Positions 9,713 to 21,689 of a stretch of DNA of 64,000 nucleotides are shown here, piece after piece; position 1 is the first letter of the stretch, and the number at the start of each line of letters is the position of its first letter. The stretch spans positions 12,567,529 through 12,631,528 of the forward strand of contig OX638132.1 of assembly GCA_951804985.1 (NCBI GenBank), given 5' to 3'. Both the position numbers and the translations under genes were made by a program. The notes beneath the pieces are model-generated. The model worked only from the letters and a program-made list of their open reading frames with translations. It ran no database searches and had not been told where the DNA came from. Source of the DNA: Dryomyza anilis (lineage: Eukaryota > Arthropoda > Insecta > Diptera > Dryomyzidae).

Positions 9713-11015
9713 ACATATCATCACTATCATGCCTAAGAGGCAAATGTGTAATTTTTTTTTTTCATTTTTGAATGTACTTTTTACTCATGTTTAGTGTGCC
9801 AAAATCGTGTATAGTTTTGTTGAATATTTCTAGCCACAAAGGACAAAACCAAAAGTGCGTATTTGAAAAATTGAAAATCTTGTCATGCCAAAAGGGCGAA
9901 TCTTTTCGTTTTTTTGCCATAACTTTTTAATGGTACTAGATAAAATAGTGGTGTAAAAAAATTAATTGTTTGCTTTTAAAGCACCTATCGATTGCCATCA
10001 TTACATTGTTTTAGCAAATAATAAAAGTTCGAAAAATTATTTTTAAAATAATGATAGCAATCGATAGATGCTTGAGAAACCAACAATTAATTACTTTGCA
10101 CAACTATTTTATCTTGTACCAATAAAAAGTTATGGCAAAAAAACGAAAAGATTTGCCCTTTTGGCATGACAAAATTTTGAATTTTTCGATTTTTGCTATT
10201 TGCACGCGATAACTTCTTATTGATATAAGATAAAATAGTTAAGTTAAGGCATTAATTGTTTGTTTTTAAAGCACATATCGATTGGCATCATTTTTCAAAT
10301 ATTTTTTTGTATTTTTGAAAATTTGTTGGAAAATTATATTTAAATAATGATGCCAATCAATAATAATAATAATATAATAATAATATAATAATTTGGCTCT
10401 ACAGTCCTGTTTAGAACTTCGGCCGAGCTCTCTTCTCTCACTATTTTGAGCTGTGCGTGTCATATTTGTACTCAAAGTGGTGGGACCTACAGTTTATTGC
10501 CGAATCCGAACGGCGGATGAGAGCGTTTCATAGTCAATGGTTTTACTCTCGTAGGTTTGCCATTTACTGACGAGAGGTAGCGCGGTATAGAAAAATGTTT
10601 CTATGAAAAAAATGTTGTTAGCCCCAGTCCAGGCTTGAACCGGGGACCTTTCGGCTCGCAGTCCAACGCACTAACCACTGAGCTACAGCGGCTACTATCA
10701 ATAGGTATATATAAAACAAGTAATAAATATATTTACAAATATATTTATAATTTACTATTTTAACTTGGTACAACTTTGTACAAGTTATGGAAAAAAAACA
10801 GAAATATTCGCTTTTGACCAGGATATTTCCACACAAAATCCGTATTTATTATTTAGTACGTTGTCCAAACCAAAAGATATTTTATATACATTATGCTAAT
10901 TGAAGAATAATTCAAAATAACAAAAACAAATAAAAAAACTTTATAATTGGATTTTTTAGCATTTTTAAAAATTCGCCAAGTCAGTGACAAGTGGCAAGTC
11001 AGTGACGATATAAGG
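9713..11015. mobile_element. TATCGTCACT-family TIR element, copy 1 (interrupted by a SINE)
   Basis: The left end TATCATCACTATCATGCC and right end CAGTGACGATATA match the ends of 15433-16411 and 41361-42010. Interior words include AAAAGGGCGAATCTTTTCG, GATAAAATAGTG and repeated AAAGCACCTATCGATTGGCATCAT in both orientations, making internal hairpins. A SINE sits inside it at 10359-10695. Non-coding. Confidence 0.75.
10359..10695 (-). mobile_element. tRNA-derived SINE, copy 2
   Basis: Collinear with 1246-1562. On the minus strand the head has an A-box-like GTAGCTCAGTGG and a B box GGTTCAAGCC. The tail is a TATTATTATTATATT-type run near 10360-10390. It is inserted into the TATCGTCACT-family element, so it is younger than that copy. 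Confidence 0.85.
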
Positions 11016-11947
11016 TCAGTTAAGGTATCGTTTGAGATGTATTAAGATTACCATAAATATGATAGATGAATTGATTTTTGTTTCCAATGGCCATTCTCAC
11101 ATGATCCAGATTGGGGAAAGGCATTTCTCAAAACCACATCTTTTTTTAAATTAAAAAAAAATATCTAAATTGATGATTTGGGCGTTGTCCGAAACATATT
11201 CTTAAAAAAGTTAAGTTCTTCCACGACATTTGTATTAAAAATGTTTTAGGTTATACAAATTGACGAAAACTTTGATGATAGGGAATATTGAAAACAAACA
11301 AAAAATTAAAACCAATGGAAAAATGTTATTAATTTGGATCGTTAGCTTGGACTATTTTCTTTAGAACTACAATCATTTTCTTATTTATCGTTAGAGTGGA
11401 AATGCTAAAAAAATCATCCAAAAATAGTCTAAAAGAATCAATATTTTTGATTTCTTAATTTTTTTCAAATATTTAAATTTTAAACAACTACAGAAATATT
11501 TATATTAATATTTCTTTTCCATATGTTGTATTTACATATTTGTGTTCCAAATGGTGTCGTTGTAGTAATTGCTAGAGATCCATAGGATATGTTGAAACAA
11601 TTTCGAAAATTCGCGAACTATTTTTGCCCGCAACAATAATACACACTTTCTGTATTTCGAAACGAACGATGAAACAAAAATTTGACTTCAAAATTTAGTC
11701 ACACAAATTTTTATTCATGTTACTTGACTTTTAAAACTTGAATTTTTGTTTGAATTACGTCACTTTCGTTTAATAGTCATTCGTTTCGAAAGAGGCAGTA
11801 AATGTCAAAATGATATATATTGTATAAGGATATCAATTCAGAGCTTCGTCCAAAGTTAATGTCGTTTTTTTTTCACAATAAAACGAATCGATGAAGTATT
11901 GGAGTAGGTATATGGATACGATTGAAAAAATTATAATCATCAGCTAA
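11016..11947. other. Intronic, no gene seen
   Basis: AT-rich dsx intron sequence. I found no coding region and no clear element ends. Confidence 0.5.
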
Positions 11948-12171
11948 TACACCCAGAAAAAAATTCCTTCAAATCCCATTAAAATTGGTCAATAGGTCAA
12001 ATATTGATTTAATAGTATACAAAAAATAAATCTTTTCATATAAATTTAATGGCAATGTCATGGTATTTTCTAGTATTTAATAGTATTTTCCGATTAAAAT
12101 AATAATTTATCCTATTAACTATTTTTAATAGTAAAAAACTATTATTTATATAGTATTTTTTTCTGGGTGTA
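11948..12171 (-). mobile_element. 224-bp MITE, copy 2
   Basis: Same length and sequence family as 6804-7027 in the opposite orientation, with TIRs TACACCCAGAAAAAAA and TTTTTTTCTGGGTGTA. It is directly followed by a fragment of the 31468-32471 family. Confidence 0.88.
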
Positions 12172-12224
12172 GCAACATCACAAAAATGCCATGTAGCGAA
12201 CTACTGTAAATTGTAAATTTATAT

Positions 12225-12612
12225 ATTATAATGAGTCAATGATTATTAATATCATGGTATGATTGTTATTTACTATATATTGTTCGTCACAATCTTCACC
12301 GTAAACATAACATAGTTCATTTCAACCATATTATTTGGCTTTTCACTATATTATGATAACTAAATGATTGTTTCAATCATGTTATGAAATATTGCGACAA
12401 TATTTTTCGTAAGCATAACATGTTCCTATCAGCCATATTTTGATTATTCAGAGCGACATTAATTTAATAATAATATATCTACTATAATTTGAATAAAGCG
12501 ATTTTATTATTGTTGAAATAAAATTGAAAATTCTACACTTTAATTGCAACAACAATCTATGATTGTAGAGAGCATAATGTCAATGTCGAAATTTTGTCGC
12601 AACCATATTTTT
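12225..12612. mobile_element. Fragment of the TACACGCAGAG element family
   Basis: Related to about 32200-32460: shared AATATCATGGTATGATTG, TTGTTCGTC, ATTGTTGAAATAAAATTGAA and GTCGCAACCATATT. The ends are degraded. Confidence 0.6.
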
Positions 12613-12738
12613 TATCTAAAACTAAAACATTATTTTGTTTACTTAAACTGCGTATTTTGTCTATGCTTTCCACCGATATGTATAGCTTTTTAATATACCT
12701 TATTAATAAGCTTTAATTTAAGAAATACACATGCACAC

Positions 12739-13266
12739 TAGACTGACAATGACTTTATATGAAAAAAAAGAAATCACCGAGTTTGATTTTGAAGGTCACC
12801 CCCTAGAAAAGCTCTATAGAATGCGAAGATCGATTTGGAGAATTTTCAGCGAAATCCGAATATGGGAAATGGATCCGCCGGGACCTCAAAGTAGGCGTTT
12901 TCGTACCTAAATCAACAATTTCAAAATTGAATTGATATGACGTCCCACAAACGCAATAAACTAAAAAAGTGGGTAAGTCATCTGTTGGAAAATTTTGTGA
13001 GCTTTTCAACAATTTAGATACGAACACGCTTACTTTGAGGTCCCGGCTGGTCCATTTCCCATATTCGGATTTCGCTGAAAATTCTTCATATCGATTTTCT
13101 CATCCAATAGAGCATTTCTAGGGGCTTACTTTGAGGTCCCGGCTGGTCCATTTCCCATATTCGGATTTCGCTGAAAATTCTTCATATCGATTTTCTCATC
13201 CAATAGAGCATTTCTAGGGGGTGACCTCCTCTCGATTCGAAATCATGATTTTCCAATGTCAGTCTA
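12739..13266. mobile_element. Foldback MITE with TAGACTGACA ends
   Basis: The left TAGACTGACAATG and right CAATGTCAGTCTA are inverted. Longer inner arms also pair: GAGGTCCCGG-type, GGAAATGG-type and TTCAGCGAAATCCGAATATG on the left against their inverses on the right. On the right arm a 96-bp unit is tandemly duplicated (13028-13219). Length 528 bp, non-coding. Confidence 0.8.
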
Positions 13267-13539
13267 AGGCACACATTATATTATAATATTTAAGTAATAA
13301 TTAAAACTTAAGCTAAGTTTAATCTAATAAAATATTTTATTTAATTTAAAAAATGTATACATTAAAAAAAACACACAAATTCAAATTATATATAAATAAA
13401 TGTTTTGTTTACACAAAAAAACGAAGATTTAAGTAGTTTTTTATAATTTTAACATTATTTTTTTTTATGTAATCCTAATCATTTTTTTTCAAAGGTTATA
13501 TTTTTATTATAATTTAAATTAGTTGAAAACAACTGCGTG

Positions 13540-13990
13540 CTAAATTTAACAACATTTTGTGCACAAATGTAGTCATTAAATTAAGCAAAATAAAGCAACG
13601 CAATTCTAGCAGCAACATCAGCTGCTTCTGGTGCTTTTCACATTAAAATTGTAACGATCTAAGAGTTTGCAACATAAACTCTAAAAAATATATATTATGT
13701 TTATATATATATATATTTATACATATGTATATGCTTTACATACTTACATCAACTGCACCATTAAACTGCATCGCATGCCGAATTTTACGGGATGCTTTTG
13801 TTGCCTGCCGGTCCCCAAGTCACCATGTGCAACACAATCAGGTTGTCACGTTTTCACGTCGCGGAAACTCATAAAATCCAAGCAAGTGTTTATGACAAAC
13901 ATTTTATTCAATGCAAAAAATTAATGAAAATGATGGCAACAGCAAAAGCGCCGACACAGGAAGGTTCTTAGTTGTCCCAAAACCTTTTTT
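13540..13990. other. Less repetitive intronic segment
   Basis: More balanced composition than its surroundings, notably 13765-13870 (GCATCGCATGCCG, GCCTGCCGGTCCCC). It shows no match to the repeats of this window. There is no splice or coding signature that I can support. It could be regulatory or simply older intron DNA. Confidence 0.35.
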
Positions 13991-14455
13991 ATATTATTGC
14001 TAAATTATTCTTAATAAATCGTCGTTGGTCCAGTAAAACTAATCAATAAATATAATAGAAAAATTAATTAATCATACAGGAAAATCCTCAAAAATATTAT
14101 TTAGAATATAATTTATATAGTTGATATATTTTTTAATTGTATCAGTATATTTTATATAAATAGAAATTGCATAAATGATCTCAGGGAGCATCAATATGGC
14201 AATTTCCAGAAAAATGTCAACCACAAACGAAAAATTCAAAATATTCAAATCTTGGAAATAACGGAGTATTTGGAACACTTAATGTGTGAATCTAAATATC
14301 TCAAAAGAATCTAAATTTCTCAAAAGAAAATTCTATTCCGTTAACGGTAACGTATAAAAAATGTTCATAAAGTTACCTCACTATGCAACATTTACATGGA
14401 GATGATTTATGAATACTGATGATTTATGAATAAGACTCCCATAAAACATAAATAA

Positions 14456-15252
14456 AACGAGTTGGGAAAGTTAGGTCACATGGGTATGTTCGGTCACATG
14501 GGGCGGATTTTTATAGTCGGTCGGGCCCGACTATGGAATACCCTACACCTTTGGTGGGAATGCTTACCCTCAGAAAATTATTCATATATCAGAAATTTAC
14601 GTCTTATATCCCCATAAATTAAAAATTTATATAAAGTATAAAAAACTTAAAAAAAAAATTAAAAATATAATTGGGCGGACCACGCCTATATTTAAAATTT
14701 TGAAAGGCTAATATTTCATAGATTTGATTTTAATAATTTACGGATCAATTTTCGACTATGAAAACCCGGGAAATAATGAAAAAAAAATGTGGGCGGATCA
14801 CGCCCATTTTTGGACCACATATTTGTAGGTGAATTCTAACAATACGTTTTAATTTTATAACTATACCTTGAATAGTTCCGAAAGAGTTATATAAAAGTGA
14901 CTTGTATGGGAGGTGGGCGTGTCCGTTGACCGATTTGGCTCATTTTCAAACGGTAGTGATGCTGATCAAGAATATATATACTTTTCCATACCGGACACGC
15001 CTCCTAAGGGGCGTTACAATATATGCACAAAGTTAATATACCCTGTACCTCATAGGTGTAGGGTATAAAAAAAGTTCATTTAAGCCTGTATAAAGTAAAA
15101 ATCATCTGTACATGTATGTTTAATATGAGGTATCTCTTGTAGTTCGTGATTTCAACAGACATACGGACATCGCTAAATCGACTCAGGAGGTCATGCTGAT
15201 CAAAAATATATGTATATACTGTTCCATACCAGATATGCTTCCTTCTGGGAGT
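14456..15252 (+). repeat. Dispersed repeat family, copy B (composite)
   Basis: The start GTTGGGAAAGTTAGGTCACA and the hairpin around TATAGTCGG match copies A and C. The middle (14680-15060) has a different body with GTGGGCGGATCACGCCC. The end (15140-15252) returns to the shared GACATCGCTAAATCGACTCA and CTTCCTTCTGGG words. Non-coding. Confidence 0.55.
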
Positions 15253-15432
15253 TACAAACTATCCATTTGAACGCATCGGCTATTTGGCACAATGTGTGAC
15301 ATTTTAATCATGAATAATAAATCATAAAATATATTCCTATTTTCATAACTTATGATTATATAATACATAAAGTCATATTTTATTATTACACGCATATTTA
15401 TTTTTCAATTAATCATAATAATTGATTTGTAA

Positions 15433-16411
15433 TATCGTCACTATCATGCCAAAGGGGTGAATGTGCAATTTTTGATATTTGCGTTTTTTACATTTTTGAG
15501 TATGCAAGTATGCAATGCCAAAATCGCGTGTCATTTTGTTGCATATTTCTAGCCACAAAAGACAAAACCAAAAGGGAGAATTTGAAAAATTGAAAATCTT
15601 CTCATGCCAAAAGGGCGAATCTTTTCGTTTTTTCGCCATAACTTTTTATTGGTATAAGATAAAATAGTGACGTAAAGACATTTATTGTTTGTTTTCAAAG
15701 CACCTATCGATTGGCATCATTAATTATATTGTCAAACATTAATTTGCAATTTGTTTTTTGGAGGAAATTTTGTTTGGCAAAATATTTATAATAATTAATG
15801 CAGATCGATAGGTGCTTTGAAAAAAAATAATAAGTGCATTTACATCACTATTTTATCTTGTGCCATTAAAGGGTTATAGCAAAAAAACGAAAAGATTCGC
15901 CCTCTTGGCATGACAAGAATTTTGATTTTTCCAATTACTTCGTTTTTTTGCTATAATTTTTTGGTGCAAGATAAAATAGTGGTGTAAAGGTATTAATTGT
16001 TTGCTTTTAAAGCACCTATCGATTGGCATCATTATTTAAAAATATTTTGATACAAATGTTTTCCTGCAAATACATAACAAATGACAAATTAATGTTTAAC
16101 AAAATATTTTTAATTAATGATGCCAATAGATAGGTGCTTTAAAATCAAACAATTAATGATACGAAATTACTATTTTATCTTGCGCTAATAAAAAGTTATA
16201 GCATAAAAAACAAAAATATTTTTAGATCAGGATATAGCCTCAAAAGATATTTTATATACGTTATAATAATTGACGAATAAACCAAAATAACAGAAAAAAT
16301 TGAAAAAAAAAAAAAATTTTGCTAATTTTTAAAGCACTTCAAACTTTAAAATTTTATTTCCCAACATTTTTAAAAATGCACATTCGCCCCTTTCGCATGA
16401 CAGTGACGATA
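15433..16411. mobile_element. TATCGTCACT-family TIR element, copy 2 (most complete)
   Basis: The ends are inverted over about 35 bp: TATCGTCACTATCATGCCAA at left, and at right CGCATGACAGTGACGATA. Internally AAAGCACCTATCGATTGGCA and its inverse TGCCAATAGATAGGTGCTTT alternate, giving several potential hairpins. About 980 bp, no transposase. Confidence 0.8.
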
Positions 16412-16950
16412 TAATCAAATATTATGAATAAAAAAAAAAATTATTATGATTACTTATTCTTGGCTGGATTCATTTTATTAGAAAAAATTGTAAAAATAAT
16501 GGATATGCGTCTATTGATTAATTCATTAAGTCTTTAGAACTCTGTAATGATTCGTACTTATAAGTTTTACTGTCATAAATGGGCTCTAAAAACCTTCTAA
16601 TACCCCTAAAACATTCATATTTACACAGACTTTTCAGACTCCGCAATCACTCTATTTTCGAATTCAAATTATTTTTTAAAAACAGATAATTGTGTTGAAT
16701 AAGTCCCACATTGTAGGTGGTGGACATGTTTATTTGATTTAGTTATTTTTTTTTTATGTCTTGAAAATATCAATTTCATGCATATTCATTTTTTTTTATA
16801 AATACATTTTTTTTAAGTAAATATTTTTTGGTTGCATGTGGCACATAATCAAGCCACATGTCAAAAATAAATACGTGCTCAGCATATAAACAGCCACTCA
16901 CAAATAATTATCGATTGCAAATTGAAATTGATTAGGCGGGATTGTTGTCG

Positions 16951-16974
16951 CTGTCTGTCTGTCTGTCTGTCTGT
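16951..16974. repeat. (CTGT)6 microsatellite
   Basis: Six uninterrupted CTGT units. Confidence 0.95.
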
Positions 16975-17195
16975 TTTTTAGCCCTTTTTCTGCATGTTTA
17001 AAAATCATTTTTTTTATTATTCTTTTCCATAAATACTTCCTTTTTTATATGCTTCAGACATATTTTCGATATCAATTACAATGCAAAATTATTTTGATTT
17101 TGTGTTTATCTTTTTACAAAAACAAAGCAGAACCTCTTTTGATTATTTTTTTTTATGTTTGCCACTGTTTTCGAAGTTGTCGGCAACATGATGTT

Positions 17196-17415
17196 CAGTG
17201 GCGTATTTATGATATCTAATTAGGGGGTAGGTGGACTTTTGCAGCTCCCACAGGTAATGTGGCAAATACTATAGCAAACAAAATATTATTTTCATCTAAT
17301 TAAACCTTCTATTTCACTTATCGGTAAAGAACAACAAGGTTTATTGAAATCTGATTTTAAAAATTTGTGCCGAAATTGGTATTCCGCTTGAAATCCCCCC
17401 TTAAATACGCCACTG
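17196..17415. mobile_element. hAT-like MITE with near-perfect 8-bp target duplication
   Basis: The TIRs are CAGTGGCGTATTTA and TAAATACGCCACTG. The flanks are ATGATGTT (17188-17195) and ATGATGAT (17416-17423), 7 of 8 identical. 220 bp, non-coding. The TIR style and 8-bp duplication fit the hAT superfamily. Confidence 0.85.
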
Positions 17416-18422
17416 ATGATGATGCAGCCCTGATTATTAGGCATTCGATGATGTTTGCCATGTTTTTTTAACATATTAATGAAAAAAATATACATGAAAA
17501 AAATGGTGTTGATATTTCTGCTGGTAGCACTTATGGACTAATAAGAGGTGGGCCAGTCAAGCATAAAAATGTAGTCTGACAGATGCAAATATTTGAAAGC
17601 ATTAAGGTAGGACCTCCACAAGTAAAGTTTGTATGAAAGACATCAGTTTCGTGTCTTCAAACTTTTGTAGAACATTCAATAATCGTAATACCATTTTCGA
17701 TTATTCATCATTTCTTTTGAAAAAAAATACGAGCTTTCATTTAAAAATACAAAAACAAAAATAAAAAATGACTATTTTCCAAAAACCGCAAAACGTTTTT
17801 TAAATGCAATAATTTTGGTTAAAAAAAAATATTTAATGTAAAATAAATATTTTTATTTTAAAGCTCATTAAAAATACTTTCTAAAACAGTCATAGATGTT
17901 TACAATTGAGTCACTTTGATGGAAGTCATAAATTATTAAATACAATCCTACGCGGTCAAATTTGCCATATGTGGACCCCAATATCTCGACAACCCGTCAT
18001 ACTAGGCCCATTTATAGTACAAGTTCAAAAAATGTCATTCAATCGTTAGCAAAACCTTTTTAAAGCGGGTACGGTTGACAAATGTTCACCCCTTAAAATT
18101 TAGTTTTAAAAAAAATGTTAATTTAAAAAACTTTTTTTGTCAGGTGTTCGATTAAAAATAAGAACTGAACCAAAAACTTAAGTTAAGTACAAAATTCAAA
18201 CATTGAGGTCCGCGGATACTGTTGAAAAAATTTTTCGAGGTCCAGAAAAAAAAACATAATACTTACTAGTTTAATTTTCCGTATTTAAGTAATTATATAC
18301 AACATAATAGGAAAAATTGATGTGAGTAATTACACAGACGCATTTGTGCCGATTTTTATAGTCCAAGGTTCAGAATATTCGACGGTCCGAATCCGGACCG
18401 CGGTCCGTCTCTTCTAAGAAAA
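17416..18422. other. Intronic, no gene seen
   Basis: AT-rich, with no clear element ends or coding region. Confidence 0.45.
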
Positions 18423-18900
18423 CTACACGGAGGTAAATAAACTTTTAAAACTCAAAAAGAATTCGGCTCTAATAAAAAATAGTAGAATTAAATTAATATC
18501 AATAAAATACTAATAAAATTCTAGAATTTATTATCTGAATAGTAAGAAAGCAAATCACTTACATATCAAAGAAGTATTAAAGCTTTATTCTAATGGTTTT
18601 GAGCAATTATTTTATTGATTATTAAAAACCGAAAATAAAACGAGAAATTGTTTTTGTATTCTTCGCAAAAAGAACACGTGTTCATCTATCTATTGTTGTT
18701 TCCATCGAACTTTTTTTGTCTGTAATATTCGCTCGTATGCTTTGTTTGATAGTGTGCCTGTTTAAAGTAACTAAAATATATATCCTAGATACTAAGACAT
18801 TATGTACTTAGGTATCTAAAAAGTAACTAAGTACAATTTGTCTTGATATGCAGAAGTTTTTTTTTTTTTGGTATCAAAAAACTGCAAATACAATAAATAA
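18423..18900 (+). mobile_element. Partial copy of the TACACGGAGG composite element
   Basis: Collinear with 2085-2530: AAAGAATTCGG, ATTTATTGATTATTAAAAACC, CGCAAAAAGAACACGTGTTC and AAGTAACTAAGTACAATTTG occur in the same order. No right half is evident. Confidence 0.7.
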
Positions 18901-19088
18901 ATGATTTACTAATGTTAGTAAAGGAAATTATAAACTAATGCACATTATACACTTGTCCAAGTAACCACGGCTAGACAATTGCCACAAACTTTTGTGGCAA
19001 ATGTGTAGCTTTTAAGTTACCTCTAACACCAGTGTTGCAAACTAGTAATTTTTAGTTGCAAAGCTAGCTACCGCTAGCATGTACCGCG

Positions 19089-19255
19089 AACATGTATGAA
19101 ACATACGCAATAATATTTCACAATGCTCTGATATATAAGTCATACATTCTGATAATAGAACATAAGCGGTGACTAAGAACATGTGTGGTACAATGCAATA
19201 ATATGTCACAATTCTGTGATATATAAGTCATATATTCCGATAATGGAACATATAC
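19089..19255. repeat. 89-bp direct duplication
   Basis: Two diverged copies starting AACATGT at 19089 and 19178, sharing TGATATATAAGTCATA and GATAATGGAACATA-type words. Confidence 0.75.
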
Positions 19256-20389
19256 GATAATAGGAGAAGCTAATTTTTTTTGTTATGGCGTGGCAAAATA
19301 GTGTCAAATTTAAAAATCTGTTATGTTCCATATATATGCATGTATATAATGAAGAACCTAATAGGAACATGTTTATTAATAATATGACTAATTACCTTTA
19401 AAATGTTATAAATGTATATTATTATACACAAAATAATTATTATATCCACTACATATGTCCATGGAACGTCGGGTTGTAAAAAAGGACAGTCGGAATAGTA
19501 TAATTTAAGAAATTAAAAAAAAAAAACACTTTTTTAAAAATATTTCTCACATTGTATTTTTTCAGGTGCGCGTTAAAATTAGAGAAGGTAGAATATAAGC
19601 TTTAACCCGAAAACTTGAACCGCTTGTTAAATTAGAGTTGTAGTTTGCCGAAACATTTACTCTTATGGCTCTGCGTAGGATCTTTATTATTTTTATTTTT
19701 AATCCAGACAAGTTCCACATTTAAAATTACAGCTCAAGTTCCAAATAGGTGAACTGACACTTTATTGGATCGACTAAACCTCACCACGGGGCTTAGTGAC
19801 TGGCAATTGCCAGTCATAACGCCTCGTGGGTGGCAAATATGTATATTTGGCATGATTTGGAACAAACACTTTAATGGCAATTGTGTGGCTACCACTTAGT
19901 TGCCACAAAGTTGGTTGGGCATAAACACGGAAGCGCAACATCATGCTAATACATGGGTAGCATTTAGAAAAAGACGCCACGAACTATATACAAAGTAAAG
20001 CAATGTCAACCATACACGCAAAAAAAACGTTCCTTATAAACGATAAATTAGACAAAAGAACTTCGTTTGTGGATTTCTTTTGACCAAACTAGTCTTTCGT
20101 TGTTTTGTTAATTTTAAGTTAAAAAATGTATTTTTCAGAATAAATATATATATATATTTTTTTTACAGTGACATGTAAACTTTTGCGAACAAAGTTGCAA
20201 AAGAAATGCTTTTGTTGCAAACGTTTTGTTAACCTTTTTTTATATGCGCGTATGGATTGGATAATTGCATTTCCTGTCCCTAAAGATACCCACATCCACA
20301 CAATGTAAATCATTTTAGAATTCAGAAACCCCAATGAGATGTTGAACTTTCAGAATCACCTATCAGATTGGCAATCATTACAATTTATC

Positions 20390-20850
20390 TTTATTTTGTC
20401 GCACAGTGTCGCACATTCAACGCATTTTCATTTTCAAACACTTAGCTGGTAAATTATTTAATTTTCGCACCCAACATTTCGGTCACGTTTTCGTCATGAA
20501 GCCACTTAGATTGCTGTACATTTAAAACTATTTAATTTAATCTCTTTAGAACGTAATGCATTCGGTTGCGAGTAGCTCGTTACCATCATTACGATTAGGA
20601 CTGATACTGCAATTGGGCTGAAAAGCTTTCATACTGCTTTAGGCGAACATCGTCCGAACCAATCATTACATGATATTAACATATTTTACACGTATGACTC
20701 GCAGCAAATCAGCTGATAACTGTGCTTGAACAACTTAATGATGCTTTGCAATCATGTATTTGTTGAGCAAAAACTAATCGTTAATTTGAGCAATCTATTC
20801 TGTGGCTCGTTAGGTCTTGCGCGGTTTTAACACGTCTCTGATTTATGTTA
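20390..20850. other. Unique-looking intronic island
   Basis: Low in A/T runs and without matches to the repeat families here. Words such as GGTTGCGAGTAGCTCGTTAC and CGCAGCAAATCAGCTGATAA contain E-box-like cores (CAGCTG). No coding signature. A candidate for conserved non-coding DNA within the dsx intron, by inference only. Confidence 0.35.
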
Positions 20851-21689
20851 ATTTTTTCGTATTATTTGTTGAGCGAATAAATCAAATGTTTAAATTGAAA
20901 ATACTACTGGCAAAGATTCAAAAATAATATTTTAAAATCGAATTTTATTAAATTTAGGAGTATATCGTCGTTGTAGTAGTAAAAGTCACCAACTATATTT
21001 TCCAATTATTCATTTACAAAAATCTTTATATATCCGTCGATTTCTGCTTGATGAGCTCAATATTTGTACCAAATGGTAAGAAAATATGAATCTATCAATT
21101 GGTATTTCAACTTTAAAAATGTATCACTTTCTTTTTTTAATAATTAGGAACAAAGTTGAAATTTAAGATTTTCATAAAAATGTATTTGGTGACTTTTAGT
21201 TACACAAATTTATTTAGTTCTAAATTTAACCAGCAATCTTTTTAGTGTACACAGAATAGAGATTTGTTGTGCCAACCAACTCTTTGCCCGAACAACTTAT
21301 TCGGTTCTTTGAACCGAGACAAACATCATTCGGTTGTTATTGTTAAAATGAAAAGAGTTGTAGTTTATACTGCAACCAATTTCGAACTGTTTTAGAACAA
21401 TTTATACACAATTTAGAACCATTGGGAGTGTGTATAGACTAATATTTCCAGTGTATAGGCAAATATGGCAGTTGTGCCAGCAAATTTGTAAACCATTCGA
21501 TTTAACCGAATGAAGTTAGTTGGTACAACTATATAACTTAGATCGTATTTGAGACAAACTTCTTTCAAATTTTCGAATGCTTATAACAAATATCAATTAA
21601 CATCTAACAAATATATAGTTAGTTGAGGAATCAGGGATAAGAAAGTTCATTAGAATTCGTGAAGGAACTTTTTTCCTTTTTGATCGCTG

